Assembly: GCA_963921425.1 (NCBI GenBank)
Contig: OY992837.1
Coordinates: forward strand, 2,515,896-2,579,895
DNA length: 64,000 nt
Direction of reading: 5' to 3'
Source: Dryas octopetala
Lineage: Eukaryota > Streptophyta > Magnoliopsida > Rosales > Rosaceae
Numbering within the stretch: position 1 is the stretch's first letter; each line of letters opens with the position of its first letter. Below are positions 38,801 through 48,992 of this stretch, one piece after another. The translations under genes were made by a program, and so were the position numbers. Under the pieces are notes generated by a model. The model was not told the DNA's origin, made no database searches, and worked only from the letters and a program-made list of their open reading frames with translations.

Positions 38801-40552
38801 TGGGTTTTTTGGAGGCTTTGGTCTTGATTCTTTCCATATTTCATCCACAAGATTTTTATCATACAGGAAAACCAACTCATGATTCTTCTTAGCAATGCCC
38901 TGCTTCAATTCCTCTGCAGCATCGGAAGAAAACAGAAACTGCTCCCTTCACAATATGAAAGATAAGGTGGCATCACAAACAAGCAAGTATGAGGAATTTA
39001 AAAAAAAAAATTAAAAAACACAATTTTTAATGGGGGGGAGAATGATGGAAACATGATTAAGCTTAATAAATTCAATCATCAAATTACCAAAAAGTGAAAT
39101 TAAAAAATAAATAAAAAAGAAAAGGCGAAAATCGGTCAATCACATGAAGTGACTGATGCTTTAACACTATTCAATAACATAAGACTAAGAGCATGTATCC
39201 AATCCACACGGCATACGTGATAAGCTCTTCAGAATATGCTTCATTGTATGATGAAGCATATGCTGAAGGGCACAGTTCAAGAAGTCAAAAGGAGTACTGT
39301 TCTTTGATGGTAGAAACGTATAAAAGTAAATCAAAAGCGCCCATTTTAAGAGGCTAAGTATTTCTCACAGGATCAATGCCAACTCTCCCACCAGGAGACA
39401 AAAAATCATTCAGCCATTCAATAGTAGTAGGAACTCCAAAATTACCGGCCCGCATGAGAATCCAACTAGAGCTCAGCTGCTTTTCAGCCTAATAATAAGA
39501 AAGACTAAAAGTTGTCAAGAATCACACCTCAAGCCAGATGACACCAAAATTATGAGCACACTACAACATAGTAGAATTTATAATGTGCATATGGCAAAGT
39601 TATAAAACTCATAATAACCAAAGTGAAAACGATTTTTTATCTTTTCACACCTGAAGAAAATAACGCCCATCTGTCCAAAGAGCTGCTGTATTCTTTGTGA
39701 CAACGGCGGTGCCAGCACTCCCAGTGAACCCCGATATATAAGTCCTCCTCATAAAACATTCAGCAATGAACTCACTCTGAAAGCCAAAATGAAGAGGCCA
39801 CTTACAATTTACTACTGGCAACATAAAATATTAGAAACCCAAAGAAAAACTGAAACAAAACGAGTAATACCAAGGCTGTTTAGATAGACCTAATTATTCA
39901 GCATTTTCCTTTTATTTCACTCATAACTTCCAAAGGAGTAATAAAAATAGAAACTTCAAAGTTTTACAATCTAAAAATGCTGCAAACAATACAACCCAGT
40001 TGAGCTGTCCACACTAGCACACCATCGCATAACTCAAGCTAGAATTTTAATTTAAAAAAAAAAAAAAAAAAAGCAAAGCTGGTTATTTTCAAAACAATAT
40101 CTCAATCTAGACAAACCAAACTCATGATCCTCAGTAGAACAGCTCAAACCAAAGAAAAAAAAAACCTCAGAAACAACAAAAAGCTCAAATTAAACCCAAA
40201 AAAAAAAAATAATAAAGAAACGAAATTAAACCTGGTGAGCATCCTGAGAGGGAATGATATAGGCGTCGATGCCAATACCAGGCTTCAAGAAGAGCTCGCG
40301 GAGGGCACGGAGCTTCGCATCGGGGTCCGAATTAGCACGCTTCGCTCGGAGCTCCGAAGAGGGCTTGGCGGAGAAAGAGGTGCAATTTCGGATTGTCAAG
40401 GGTTGGGCTTTTGGGGAAATAGTTGAAATTTTGGGGTGGAATTTGGAATTGTGGAAAATGGGGAGCGAGAGAGAGAGGAAGCGGAAGTAGCGAGAGTGCG
40501 AGGAGGGAGAGGAGAGAAGAGGGCGCGTTGCTTGTGATGACAGTGAGTGCAT
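35838..40552 (-). CDS. APP2: Aminopeptidase P, chloroplast type (M24B)
   Basis: Xaa-Pro aminopeptidase that removes N-terminal residues before proline. Thirteen exons: 40232-40552, 39651-39776, 39369-39488, 38663-38941, 38301-38473, 37929-38183, 37607-37758, 36978-37168, 36703-36811, 36451-36605, 36234-36326, 36034-36114, 35838-35906; 2124 nt, 707 residues. The first 70 residues are Ser/Pro/Arg-rich with few acids, a likely plastid transit peptide. Metal ligands of the pita-bread fold are present: Asp in [12 protein letters not shown] and in TTDITRT, His in [11 protein letters not shown], Glu in SNEPGYYE and in GIRIEN. The start is the ATG at 40552 ([11 protein letters not shown]). The 5'UTR carries a 26-unit GA/TC repeat. 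The first exon and parts of exons 2, 3 and 13 recur as broken copies downstream. Confidence 0.95.
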
Positions 40553-40568
40553 CGTAGCAAAAACCAAG

Positions 40569-40570
<2 letters not shown>

Positions 40571-40622
<52 letters not shown>
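40571..40622. repeat. (GA)26 microsatellite in the APP2 leader
   Basis: An uninterrupted 52-bp GA run beginning 19 bp upstream of the APP2 start codon, so it reads as TC repeats in the APP2 mRNA. The duplicated leader at 45009-45028 has only ten units. Confidence 0.95.
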
Positions 40623-40626
<4 letters not shown>

Positions 40627-41149
40627 TACATTAACAACGTTGTTCAGTTATCAGTTATCGGTTATCACTTGTCAGTATCACACAGAGAGGAAGAGGAAGA
40701 AGATGCGGGATGGGATTTATGCCGTTAAGAACACATGTTGAAAAAACGACCTGTCGTTTCCTCCTCATCCAAGCTCAATGAAAATACTTGACCAAAAAAC
40801 TCAATGAAATACTACCGAACAAAAACATTTTTAAAATAATATGTCAACTTTTTGAAATACCACAAACTTTAGAATAATATGTCAACAGACTACAGAGTCT
40901 GCGCCCAACACTTATAAACTTGTACCTAGTTAGAGGAGTGCAGTCCTACGTGGACAACTTATCCAACTTGGCCAAACCTCAGTCCTTATCCAAATTAGCG
41001 ATGGCAATTCCGACAAGGGGACAAAATAAAATAAAACAAAAAAATCGGTAGCTATTATTCATCAAAATCCCCAACCCCAACAAACCTCAGCAGACAGCAG
41101 CTATCACCAACAACGCCACCCACTACAGTCACCATTGAAGCTTCCTGAG
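40623..41149. promoter_or_regulatory. Divergent APP2 / F-box A promoter and F-box A 5'UTR exon
   Basis: A region upstream of both the minus-strand APP2 and F-box gene A. Its right end is the untranslated first exon of F-box A, closing with the strong donor GAG|GTAAGT at 41150. Near-identical sequence precedes F-box gene B (46468-46865), and a partly similar one precedes gene C (about 55955-56189). Confidence 0.65.
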
Positions 41150-41683
41150 GTAAGTTAGAGTTTCTGCTTCTATTTGATATTTGACAATTAACTCTCACTA
41201 GCTTATTGGAGGTTGAGGTTGAGCTTCTGATATTGAATTGTTACGTGGTGTGGTCGGAGTAAATTTTTAGTTTTTGGGTTAATAATTTTGTGATTTTCGT
41301 GATGGGTTTCTGGAATTGGATCCGTTTGTTTGATGTCAATACACAAGTGATGGATTGATTTCTTTTGTTTTCGAGCATTTAAAAATTAGGCAAACAGCAA
41401 GTTAGATATATACCACCCTGTTCAGTTGTTTGGTTTCGTTTTCCATAGTCATTTGACCCGTTTCTAATCTATTGGATTATGTGAAAACCCACACGGAATT
41501 CTCTTTGGTTTCGTTACATTTCTTGTTGTCATGCTGAATCTATATTGTGTGCAACTCAAAATTTATTTAGTCCTATTTTAGATACCATTGGAATTTTCGA
41601 ATAAGACAATTGATTGGACTCTCACCCTGGACCCTGGTGTTCTTTTTCTCTATGTTTGTGTGATGAATGCATACAGAGCAGCG

Positions 41684-42937
41684 ATGACCGAGTTGTGTAA
41701 AATGTCGGAAGATATGATAGTGCAAATCCTGGCAAGGTTGCCTCCCAAATCTCTTATGCGATTCAAATGTGTCCGTAAGTCATGGAACGCTCTCTTCAAT
41801 AACCCAAGCTTTGTGGCCAAACATCTCTCCAATTCCATGGACAATAAACTATCATCCTCTACTTGTATCCTTCTCAAGAGGCAACTTTTAATTGGCACGG
41901 ACGATAGGGAGTACAAAGATTTATGGTCCTGGCTTAATCTTTGCAATGATAATGATAGTGATGAACATAACCTACAGTCTCTTGTTAAGGACCTAAATGT
42001 TCCTCTTTATACAGATCCAAACCGCGATATAACTTGCCTTAGCATTGTAGATCATTGTCATGGGATAATTTGTCTAACTGATTATGGTGAGAATGCTTTT
42101 CTATGCAATCCAGCAATCGATGAATTCAAGCTTCTTCCCAAGTCATGCCTTCTTCTACCTCCCCCAGAGGAAGAAGGTGGACTGGAGACGACGACTGATG
42201 TTATGGGATTTGGCTATGATCCCAAAGCTAAAGATTACAAGGTTGTTAGAATTGTAAGAAATGTAAGAAATACTGTTGGGGGGCAAAGTTCCTCTCCTCC
42301 CATGACAGAGGTATATACAATGGGTACTGATTCTTGGAGAGAGATGAAGATTGATCTACCAAGTTCTCCTGGTACGACTTGTTCTTTTCAGATGTATTTC
42401 AAGGGAATTTATTATTGGTGGGCACTAGATTTGCAAATAAGAAATGGCAACAAAGTCATCCTTTCATTTGATATGGGTGATGAGGTATTTTATAATATAT
42501 CTCTTCCAGATCCTAACCCTCTATGTTATGACAACCTTGCTGTGTGGAATGAATCCATTGCTTATTTTTCCACTCAAGCAAAATGTGGGGTTCTTCAGTA
42601 TTGTAAAGTATGGTTGATGGATGACTTTGGTGGAGTTAAGGGTTCATGGACAAAACACTTAACCATTAGATCCTTAGTGGGCTTTGAATTTGAAATGCCA
42701 TTGCTATTTTGGAAGAGTGATGAGCTTCTTATGATTGGCACTAACGGAACTGTTGTCTCCTATAATGTTAGCATGCAAACCCTCAAGTATCTTTCTTTTC
42801 CTCCTATTCCTGGTGAGCTTATATTTTTTCAAGTTATTGGTTATGTGAATAGCATTGTTCCAGTCAAGCAAGGCAACAAGCTCGGGGGCATAGATCTTTC
42901 TCGAAATATAATTTCTCACTATTTATCATGTTTGTAA
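41684..42937 (+). CDS. F-box protein A, SLF/SFBB-like (FBA domain)
   Basis: Predicted substrate receptor of an SCF ubiquitin ligase, of the S-locus F-box kind that in Rosaceae pollen targets non-self S-RNases. 417 residues. N-terminal F-box: MSEDMIVQILARLPPKSLMR then FKCVRKSWNALF. The FBA part has HCHGIICLTDY, FLCNPAIDEFKLLP, MGFGYDPKAKDYKVVRI, EVYTMGTDSW and WLMDDFGGVKGSWTK. Start choice: a 5'UTR intron runs 41150-41676 (GAG|GTAAGT to ATACAG), placing the first spliced ATG at 41684; the frame open from 41588 is intronic. Compared with copies B and C it has a longer loop (DLQIRNGN for HEEHT), and the shared stop TGA is CGA, adding RNIISHYLSCL at the C-terminus. SFBB-like identity is by motif resemblance; a role in self-incompatibility is inferred. 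Confidence 0.9.
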   Translation: MTELCKMSEDMIVQILARLPPKSLMRFKCVRKSWNALFNNPSFVAKHLSNSMDNKLSSSTCILLKRQLLIGTDDREYKDLWSWLNLCNDNDSDEHNLQSLVKDLNVPLYTDPNRDITCLSIVDHCHGIICLTDYGENAFLCNPAIDEFKLLPKSCLLLPPPEEEGGLETTTDVMGFGYDPKAKDYKVVRIVRNVRNTVGGQSSSPPMTEVYTMGTDSWREMKIDLPSSPGTTCSFQMYFKGIYYWWALDLQIRNGNKVILSFDMGDEVFYNISLPDPNPLCYDNLAVWNESIAYFSTQAKCGVLQYCKVWLMDDFGGVKGSWTKHLTIRSLVGFEFEMPLLFWKSDELLMIGTNGTVVSYNVSMQTLKYLSFPPIPGELIFFQVIGYVNSIVPVKQGNKLGGIDLSRNIISHYLSCL

Positions 42938-43285
42938 GCTTGATAAAATTTGTATCAATGTTGACGGAAGTTTGTTGAAATCATAGTTCTTCTTATTCTG
43001 CCATAAGTATTACTGGTAGTCTAGCCATTGGAATTCTCATGTTGTGCTACATTTAACTTTCATACTCATATTATTATTGCTTGTTAAAAGTTTGTTTTAA
43101 GGGGGTAAATAGACATGATGTTGGTGATTAGAGAATTTAGAGATAGTGATGTTATTCATATTCTTTGTTTTGTGATATTTTGAAATGAGTAAATATTTTT
43201 TTAATAGTTTGATGCTACTCGTTTGTATTCCTTTCCGAGAAGCCTTTAGCCTCGAAATGGATGAGGGCTTTGTAGTGGTGCAAAG
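42938..43285. other. 3' flank of F-box A
   Basis: AT-rich 3'UTR and flank, repeated almost base for base after F-box B (48612-48990). F-box C shares only the first 110 or so bases. Confidence 0.7.
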
Positions 43286-44280
43286 GAAACAATCACTGCT
43301 TGACAAGGGGCCTTGTGTTGTTCCAAAGCCAGTAGTGGTGAGACCTGCAAGACCCAATGTTAGTTATAATATCTAAATGAAAAGCATCCAATTAATTAAG
43401 AGGCCAAGTATTTCTCACAGGATCAATGCCAACTCTCCCACCAGGAGCCAAAACATCATTCAGCCATTGACAATAGATGCATGAGAATCCAGCTAGAGCT
43501 CAGCTGCCTTTCAGCCTAATAATAAGAAAGACTAAAAGTTATCAAGAATCACACCTCAAGCCAGATGACACCAAAATTTTGAACTCACTCGATGAAACCC
43601 AAAATGAAGAGGCTACTTACAATTTACTACTGCCAACATAACATATTAGAAACCCGATAAAAAACTGAAACAAAACGAGTTACCAAGGCTGTTTAGATAC
43701 ACCAAATTATTCAGCATTTTCCTTTTATTTCACTCATAACTTCCAAAAGAGTAATAAAAATAGAAACTTCAAAGTTTTACAATGTAAAAATGCTGCAAAC
43801 TATAAAACCCAGTTGAGCTGTCCACACTAGCACACCATCGCATAACTCAAACTAGAATTTTAATTTTTTAAAAAATAAATAAAAGCAAAGCTGGTTATTT
43901 TCAAAACAATATCTCAGTCTAGACGTACAATCCCAAACTCATGATCCTCAGCAGAATAGCTCAAACCAAACAAAAAACAATTAAATTGTACATCCAACGT
44001 TGTTCAATTATCAGTCATCGGTTATCAGTATTATACAGAAATGAAGATGAAGAAGAGACGGTATGGGATTGTTGTTGTTTTTTTACTGGTCATGGGATTT
44101 TTGCCGTTAAGAACACATGTTGACAAAACAATCTGTGTTGGTTTCCTCATCATCCAAACTCAATGAAAATACTTGACCAAAAAATCAATGAATTTTTCTT
44201 TTTTGTCTGAACTCAATGAAAATACTACCGAACAAATTTTTTAAAAAAAATAATATGTCAACTTTTTGAAATAAAAATAT
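43286..44280 (-). pseudogene. Scrambled APP2 relic 1
   Basis: Pieces of APP2 in an abnormal join. 43286-43376 matches the last APP2 exon and its intron edge, with a deletion of about 22 bp. 43401-43580 matches exon 3 and intron 2 (39350-39560). 43585-43980 matches the first bases of the exon-2 boundary plus intron 1 (39770-40155). 43995-44280 matches the APP2 5' flank and upstream region (40630-40860). Exon 1 and exons 4-12 are absent. Non-coding relic of an older APP2 duplication. Confidence 0.85.
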
Positions 44281-44670
44281 ACTAACATTTCATAATTTCA
44301 TTCATAGAATGAAGTAACTGATCGAGGGAGGTAACATATATCTCATCTTTCTAAGTTATTCTACTTTTATTTCACTCATAACTTCCAAAGGAGTAATAAA
44401 AATAGAAACTTCAAAGTTTTACAATCTATAAATGCTGCAAACAATACAACCCAGTTGAGCTGTCCACACTATCGCATAACCCAAGCTAGAATTTTAATTA
44501 AAAAAAAAAAAAAGCAAAGCTGGTTATTTTCAAAACAATATCTCAATCTAGACAAACCAAACTCATGATCCTCAGTAGAACAGCTCAAACCAAACAAAAA
44601 AAAAAACCTCAGAAACAACAAAAAGCTCAAATTAAACCCAAAAAAAACAAATAAAGAAACGAAATTAAAC

Positions 44671-44991
44671 CTGGTGAGCATCCTGAGAGGGAATAATATA
44701 GGCGTCGATGCCAATACCAGGCTTCAAGAAGAGCTCGCGGAGGGCACGGAGCTTCGCATCGGGGTCCGAATTAGCACGCTTCGCTCGGAGCTCCGAAGAG
44801 GGCTTGGCGGAGATAGAGGTGCAATTTCGGATTGTCAAGGGTTGGGCTTTTGGGGAAATAGTTGAAATTTTGGGGTGGAATTTGGAATTATGGAAAATGG
44901 GGAGCGAGAGAGAGAGGAAGCGGAAGTAGCGGGAGTGCGAGGAGGGAGAGGAGAGAAGAGGGCGCGTTGCTTGTGATGACAGTGAGTGCAT
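44671..44991 (-). pseudogene. Orphan APP2 first exon
   Basis: An almost exact copy of APP2 exon 1 with transit peptide, ATG, the Ser/Pro-rich leader and the GCTCACCAG|GTTTAA donor still open and in frame; only a few bases differ. The following intron is cut at 44365 by the duplication junction, so there is no exon 2 to splice to. It keeps the APP2 leader and upstream region, so it may still be transcribed toward F-box A on the opposite strand. Confidence 0.85.
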
Positions 44992-45166
44992 CATAGCAAA
45001 AACCAAGGGAGAGAGAGAGAGAGAGAGATTATTACATTAACAACGTTGTTCAGTTATCAGTTATTGGTTATCACTTGTCAGTATCACACAGAGAGGAAGA
45101 GGCAGAAGATGCGGGATGGGATTTATGCCGTTAAGAACCCATGTTGAAAAAACGACCTGTCGTTTC

Positions 45167-46468
45167 GATTAGGGTCGTATTCTATAGTTACGATTCTATC
45201 TAGGTCTGGGTTTTTCTGTCGATTTATCGAAAAATATTGATACCGTATTAGTACTGTACCGATTGGTAAAGTTTTTTTTTTTTAAATTTTCGGTATCGAA
45301 ATAAAAACCATATCGTACCAGCTAAAACGGAATCGAAACAGTATTGATATACCCATATCGACGATATACCGATTTGTCGATACCATATCTCCTTACCTTC
45401 TTCTTCTTATCTTCTTCTCCTCTTCTTCTTCTTCTCTTCTTTTTTTGTTCTATTTATAGGGTCCTTATGTTTTGTTTTGGCCTCTGACTTATGTTTTTTT
45501 TTGCCTTTGTCTTATATTTGTTTTGGGCATTTTCTTTTGTGTTTTTTTTGTAGTCAAATCCAAAATCTCACACTCACACATACTTGTCTTTAATACCCAA
45601 TTACCTAGCCACCATTCTCACCATATCCATTCGTCGAATTCCTACTCATGTTTGATCCTTACGCTCTTGGGTACTGATTTCTTGAACCAAGAGGAATCCA
45701 TGATTTTAGAAGTGGTGATTCTGGTGCTGGGGTTGGGATCGAGAAGCTTGGTGACTAATTTTCGGGCCTCCGAGGAAAACCATGGCGGACATTTGAAGTC
45801 TCCCCTGTAAATCTTCCTATACATGGCCACCAAATTGTCTGTCTTGAAATGGTAGAAACCCAGCTCTCTCTCTCTCTCTCTCTGCGATCCCAGCCACCAC
45901 CGATCCACCACCATCTCAAACTCCCACAACCATCTCAGACCACCACGAACTCCACCCTTAAACCATGCCTCCCTTTCTTTGTCTTATATCTCTCTCTCTC
46001 TCTTCTCAGACCCCCACCGGCCACCACCACCACAAACTCCACCATGAAACCACCATCGCCTCCTTCTCTCCCTCTCTGTCTTATCTCTCCCCCTTTTCTT
46101 TGTGATTCTTTTTTAATTTGGTTGTTGGTGTTGTAGTCGGCAGCCCAATACCGCTCCGACCGATACCAAAGTGAACGGTTATCGACTATTGACAGTACGA
46201 TATAGGAACCAAAAATCCTCATCTCGACCCCTATCAGTCGGAATTCGGTAAGGATGTTTCGGTACGATAACCATACCGAAATCCACCCCAAATTCTACCA
46301 TATATATCTTTTTCATTTCGTCGAAAATCTATTTTACAATATAGACACTTATAACCTCCCCCTTTATACCTTGCGATAATGATTCCTCTGGCATTACGAC
46401 CTTTACCACAACGATGCTATCCATAGATCAAATTATTACGTGGATTGGATTTCACTTTACTGTGTTTC
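45167..46468. mobile_element. 1.3-kb insertion in unit B, with a hAT-like core at 45201-46291
   Basis: Unit A reads continuously across this point (40761-40770, CGTTTCCTCC), so the whole 1302 bp is inserted or rearranged in unit B; GTTTC flanks both sides. A core at 45201-46291 is bordered by 8-mers ATTCTATC (45193-45200) and ATTCTACC (46292-46299). It has weak terminal inversion (TAGGTCTGGGTTT against TTGGGGTGGATTT) and many subterminal ACCGATA/CGGTA motifs, as in non-autonomous hAT elements. It carries a CIPK kinase fragment and a partly duplicated CT/CCA-rich stretch at 45880-46080. No transposase. Confidence 0.65.
45650..45848 (-). pseudogene. Captured CIPK (CBL-interacting kinase) fragment
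   Basis: Minus-strand reading gives NLVAMYRKIYRGDFKCPPWF, then SSEARKLVTKLLDPNPSTRI and IMDSSWFKKSVPKSV, the end of a CIPK kinase domain. It has no N-lobe, activation loop or NAF motif. It lies inside the hAT-like element without introns, so it is a transduplicated or retro-derived piece. Confidence 0.85.
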
Positions 46469-46865
46469 CTCCTCATCCAAGCACAGTGAAAATACTTGAC
46501 CAAAAAACTCAATGAAATACTACCGAACAAAAACATTTTTAAAATATTATGTCAACTTTTTGAAATACCACAAACTTAAGAATAATATGTCAACAGACTA
46601 CAGAGTCTGAGCCCAACACATTATAAACTTGTAAGTTGTAACTAGTTAGACGACTGCAGTCCTACGTGGACAACTTATCCAACGTGGCCAAACCTCAGTC
46701 CTTATCCAAGTTAGCGATGGCAATTCCGACAAGGGGACAAAATAAAATAAAACAAAAAAATCGGTAGCTATCATTCATCAAAATCCCCAACCCCAACAAA
46801 CCTCAGCAAACAGCGGCTATCACCAACAACGCCACCCACTACAGTCACCATTGAAGATTCCTGAG
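46469..46865 (+). promoter_or_regulatory. F-box B upstream region and 5'UTR exon
   Basis: Near-identical to 40764-41149 upstream of F-box A. It ends at the same strong donor GAG|GTAAGT (46866). Because of the insertion at 45167-46468, only this short stretch of shared promoter sequence is directly upstream of gene B. Confidence 0.6.
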
Positions 46866-47396
46866 GTAAGTTAGAGTTTCTGCTTATATTTGATATTTGA
46901 CAATTAACTTTGACTAGCTTGGAGGTTGAGGTTGAGCTTCTGATATTGAATTGTTACGTGGTGTGGTCGGAGTAAATTTTTAGTTTTTGGGTTAATAATT
47001 CTGTGATTTTCGTGATGGGTTTTTGGAATTGGGTCCGTTTGTTTGATGTCAATACACAAGTGATGGATTGATTTCTTTTGTTTTCGAGCATTTTAAAATT
47101 AGGCAAACAGCAAGTTAGATATATACCACCCTGTTCAGTTGTTTGGTTTCGTTTTCCATAGTCATTTGACCCGTTTCTAATCTATTGGATTATGTGAAAA
47201 CCCACACGGAATTCTCTTTGGTTTCGTTACATTTCTTGTTGTCATGCTGAATCTATATTGTGTGCAACTCAAAATTTATTTAGTCCTATTTTAGATACCA
47301 TTGGAATTTTCGAATAAGACAATTGATTGGACTCTCACCCTGGACCCTGGTGTTCTTTTTCTCTATGTTTGTGTGATGAATGCATACAGAGCAGCG

Positions 47397-48611
47397 ATGA
47401 CCGAGTTGTGTAAAATGTCGGAAGATATGATAGTGCAAATCCTGGCAAGGTTGCCTCCCAAATCTCTTATGCGATTCAAATGCGTCCATAAGTCATGGAA
47501 CGCTCTCTTCAATAACCCAAGCTTTGTGGCCAAACATCTCTCCAATTCCATGGACAATAAACTATCATCCTCTACTTGTATCCTTCTCAAGAGGGAACTT
47601 TTAATTGGCACGGATGATAGGGAGGACAAAGATTTATGGTCCTGGCTTAATCTTTGCAATGATAATGATAGTGATGAACATAACATTCAGTGTCTTGTTG
47701 AGGACCTAAATGTTCCCCTTTATACAGATCCAAACCACGATATAACTTGCCTTAACATTGTAGATCATTGCCATGGGATAATTTGTCTAACTGATTATGG
47801 TGAGAATGCTTTTCTATGCAATCCAGCAATCGATGAATTCAAGCTTCTTCCCAAGTCATGCCTTCTTCTACCTCCCCCAGAGGAAGAAGGTGGACTGGAG
47901 ACAATGACTGATGTTATGGGATTTGGCTATGATCCCAAAGCTAAAGATTACAAGGTTGTTAGAATTGTAAGAAATGTAAGAACTATTTATGCGGGGCAAC
48001 TTATTTGCTCTCCTCACATGACAGAGGTATATACAATGGGTACTGATTCTTGGAGAAAGATGAAGATTGATCTACCAAGTTCTCCTGGTACGACTTCTTC
48101 TTTTCAGATGTATTTCAAGGGAATTTATTATTGGTGGGCACTACATGAAGAACACACAAAAGTAATCCTTTCATTTGATATGGGTGATGAGGTATTTTAT
48201 AATATATCTCTTCCAGATCCTAACCCTCTATGTTATGACAACCTTGCTGTGTGGAATGAATCCATTGCTTATTTTTCCACTCAAGCAAAATGTGGGGTTC
48301 TTGAGTATTGTAAAGTATGGTTGATGGATGACTTTGGTGGAGTTAAGGGTTCATGGACAAAACACTTAACCATTAGATCCTTAGTGGGCTTTGAATTTGA
48401 AATGCCATTGCTATTTTGGAAGAGTGATGAGCTTCTTATGATTGGCACTAACGGAACTGTTGTCTCCTATAATGTTAGCACGCAAACCCTCAAGTATCTT
48501 TCTTTTCCTCCTATTCCTGGTGAGCTTAAATTTTTTCAAGTTATTGGTTATGTGAATAGCATTGTTCCAGTCAAGCAAGGCAACAAGCTCGGGGGCATAG
48601 ATCTTTCTTGA
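47397..48611 (+). CDS. F-box protein B, SLF/SFBB-like (FBA domain)
   Basis: 404 residues, the tandem duplicate of F-box A with the same F-box and FBA motifs. The 5'UTR intron is 46866-47389 and the first spliced ATG is 47397. It stops at GGIDLS (TGA), the ancestral end shared with copy C. It differs from C at about 16 positions. Eight of these are in residues 196-236 (RTIYAGQLICSP against RNIYSGQIICPP; GTTSS against FTAPY). The loop is HEEHT as in C. Predicted SCF substrate receptor; target unknown. Confidence 0.9.
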   Translation: MTELCKMSEDMIVQILARLPPKSLMRFKCVHKSWNALFNNPSFVAKHLSNSMDNKLSSSTCILLKRELLIGTDDREDKDLWSWLNLCNDNDSDEHNIQCLVEDLNVPLYTDPNHDITCLNIVDHCHGIICLTDYGENAFLCNPAIDEFKLLPKSCLLLPPPEEEGGLETMTDVMGFGYDPKAKDYKVVRIVRNVRTIYAGQLICSPHMTEVYTMGTDSWRKMKIDLPSSPGTTSSFQMYFKGIYYWWALHEEHTKVILSFDMGDEVFYNISLPDPNPLCYDNLAVWNESIAYFSTQAKCGVLEYCKVWLMDDFGGVKGSWTKHLTIRSLVGFEFEMPLLFWKSDELLMIGTNGTVVSYNVSTQTLKYLSFPPIPGELKFFQVIGYVNSIVPVKQGNKLGGIDLS

Positions 48612-48992
48612 AATATAATTTCTCACTATTTATCATGTTTGTAAGCTTGATAAAATTTGTATCAATGTTGACGGAAGTTTGTTGAAATCATAATTCTTCT
48701 TATCTGCAATAAGTATTACTGGTAGTCTAGCCATTGGAATTCTCATGTTGTGCTACATTTAACTTTCATACTCATATTATTATTGCTTGTTAAAGTTTGT
48801 TTTAAGGGGGTAAATAGACATGATGTTGGTGATTAGAGAATTTAGAGGTAGTGATGTTATTCATATTCTTTGTTTTGTGATATTTTGAAATGAGTAGATA
48901 TTGTTTTAATAGTTTGATACTACTCGTTTGTATTCCTTTCCGAGAAGCCTTTAGCCTCGAAATGGATGAGGGCTTTGTAGTGGTGCAAAGGA

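Larger units (their letters stand above)
39910..44364. repeat. Tandem duplication unit A (APP2 5' end + F-box A + APP2 relics)
   Basis: From the APP2 intron-1 sequence TTTTATTTCAC (39910) through APP2 exon 1, F-box A and its downstream relics to ATTCTAC (44364). At 44365 the sequence jumps back to the same intron-1 text, so this is a head-to-tail tandem duplication. Short T-run microhomology is present at the junction. Confidence 0.85.

Noticed and set aside
41588-41683. Upstream ATG of the F-box genes at 41588 (also 47301, 56742)
   Set aside because: It lies inside the conserved 5'UTR intron. The family start is near the F-box, at the first spliced ATG.
45849-46291. Pro/Ser-rich open frames on both strands in the hAT-like insertion
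   Set aside because: Low-complexity CT/CCA repeats inside the mobile element with no family signature.
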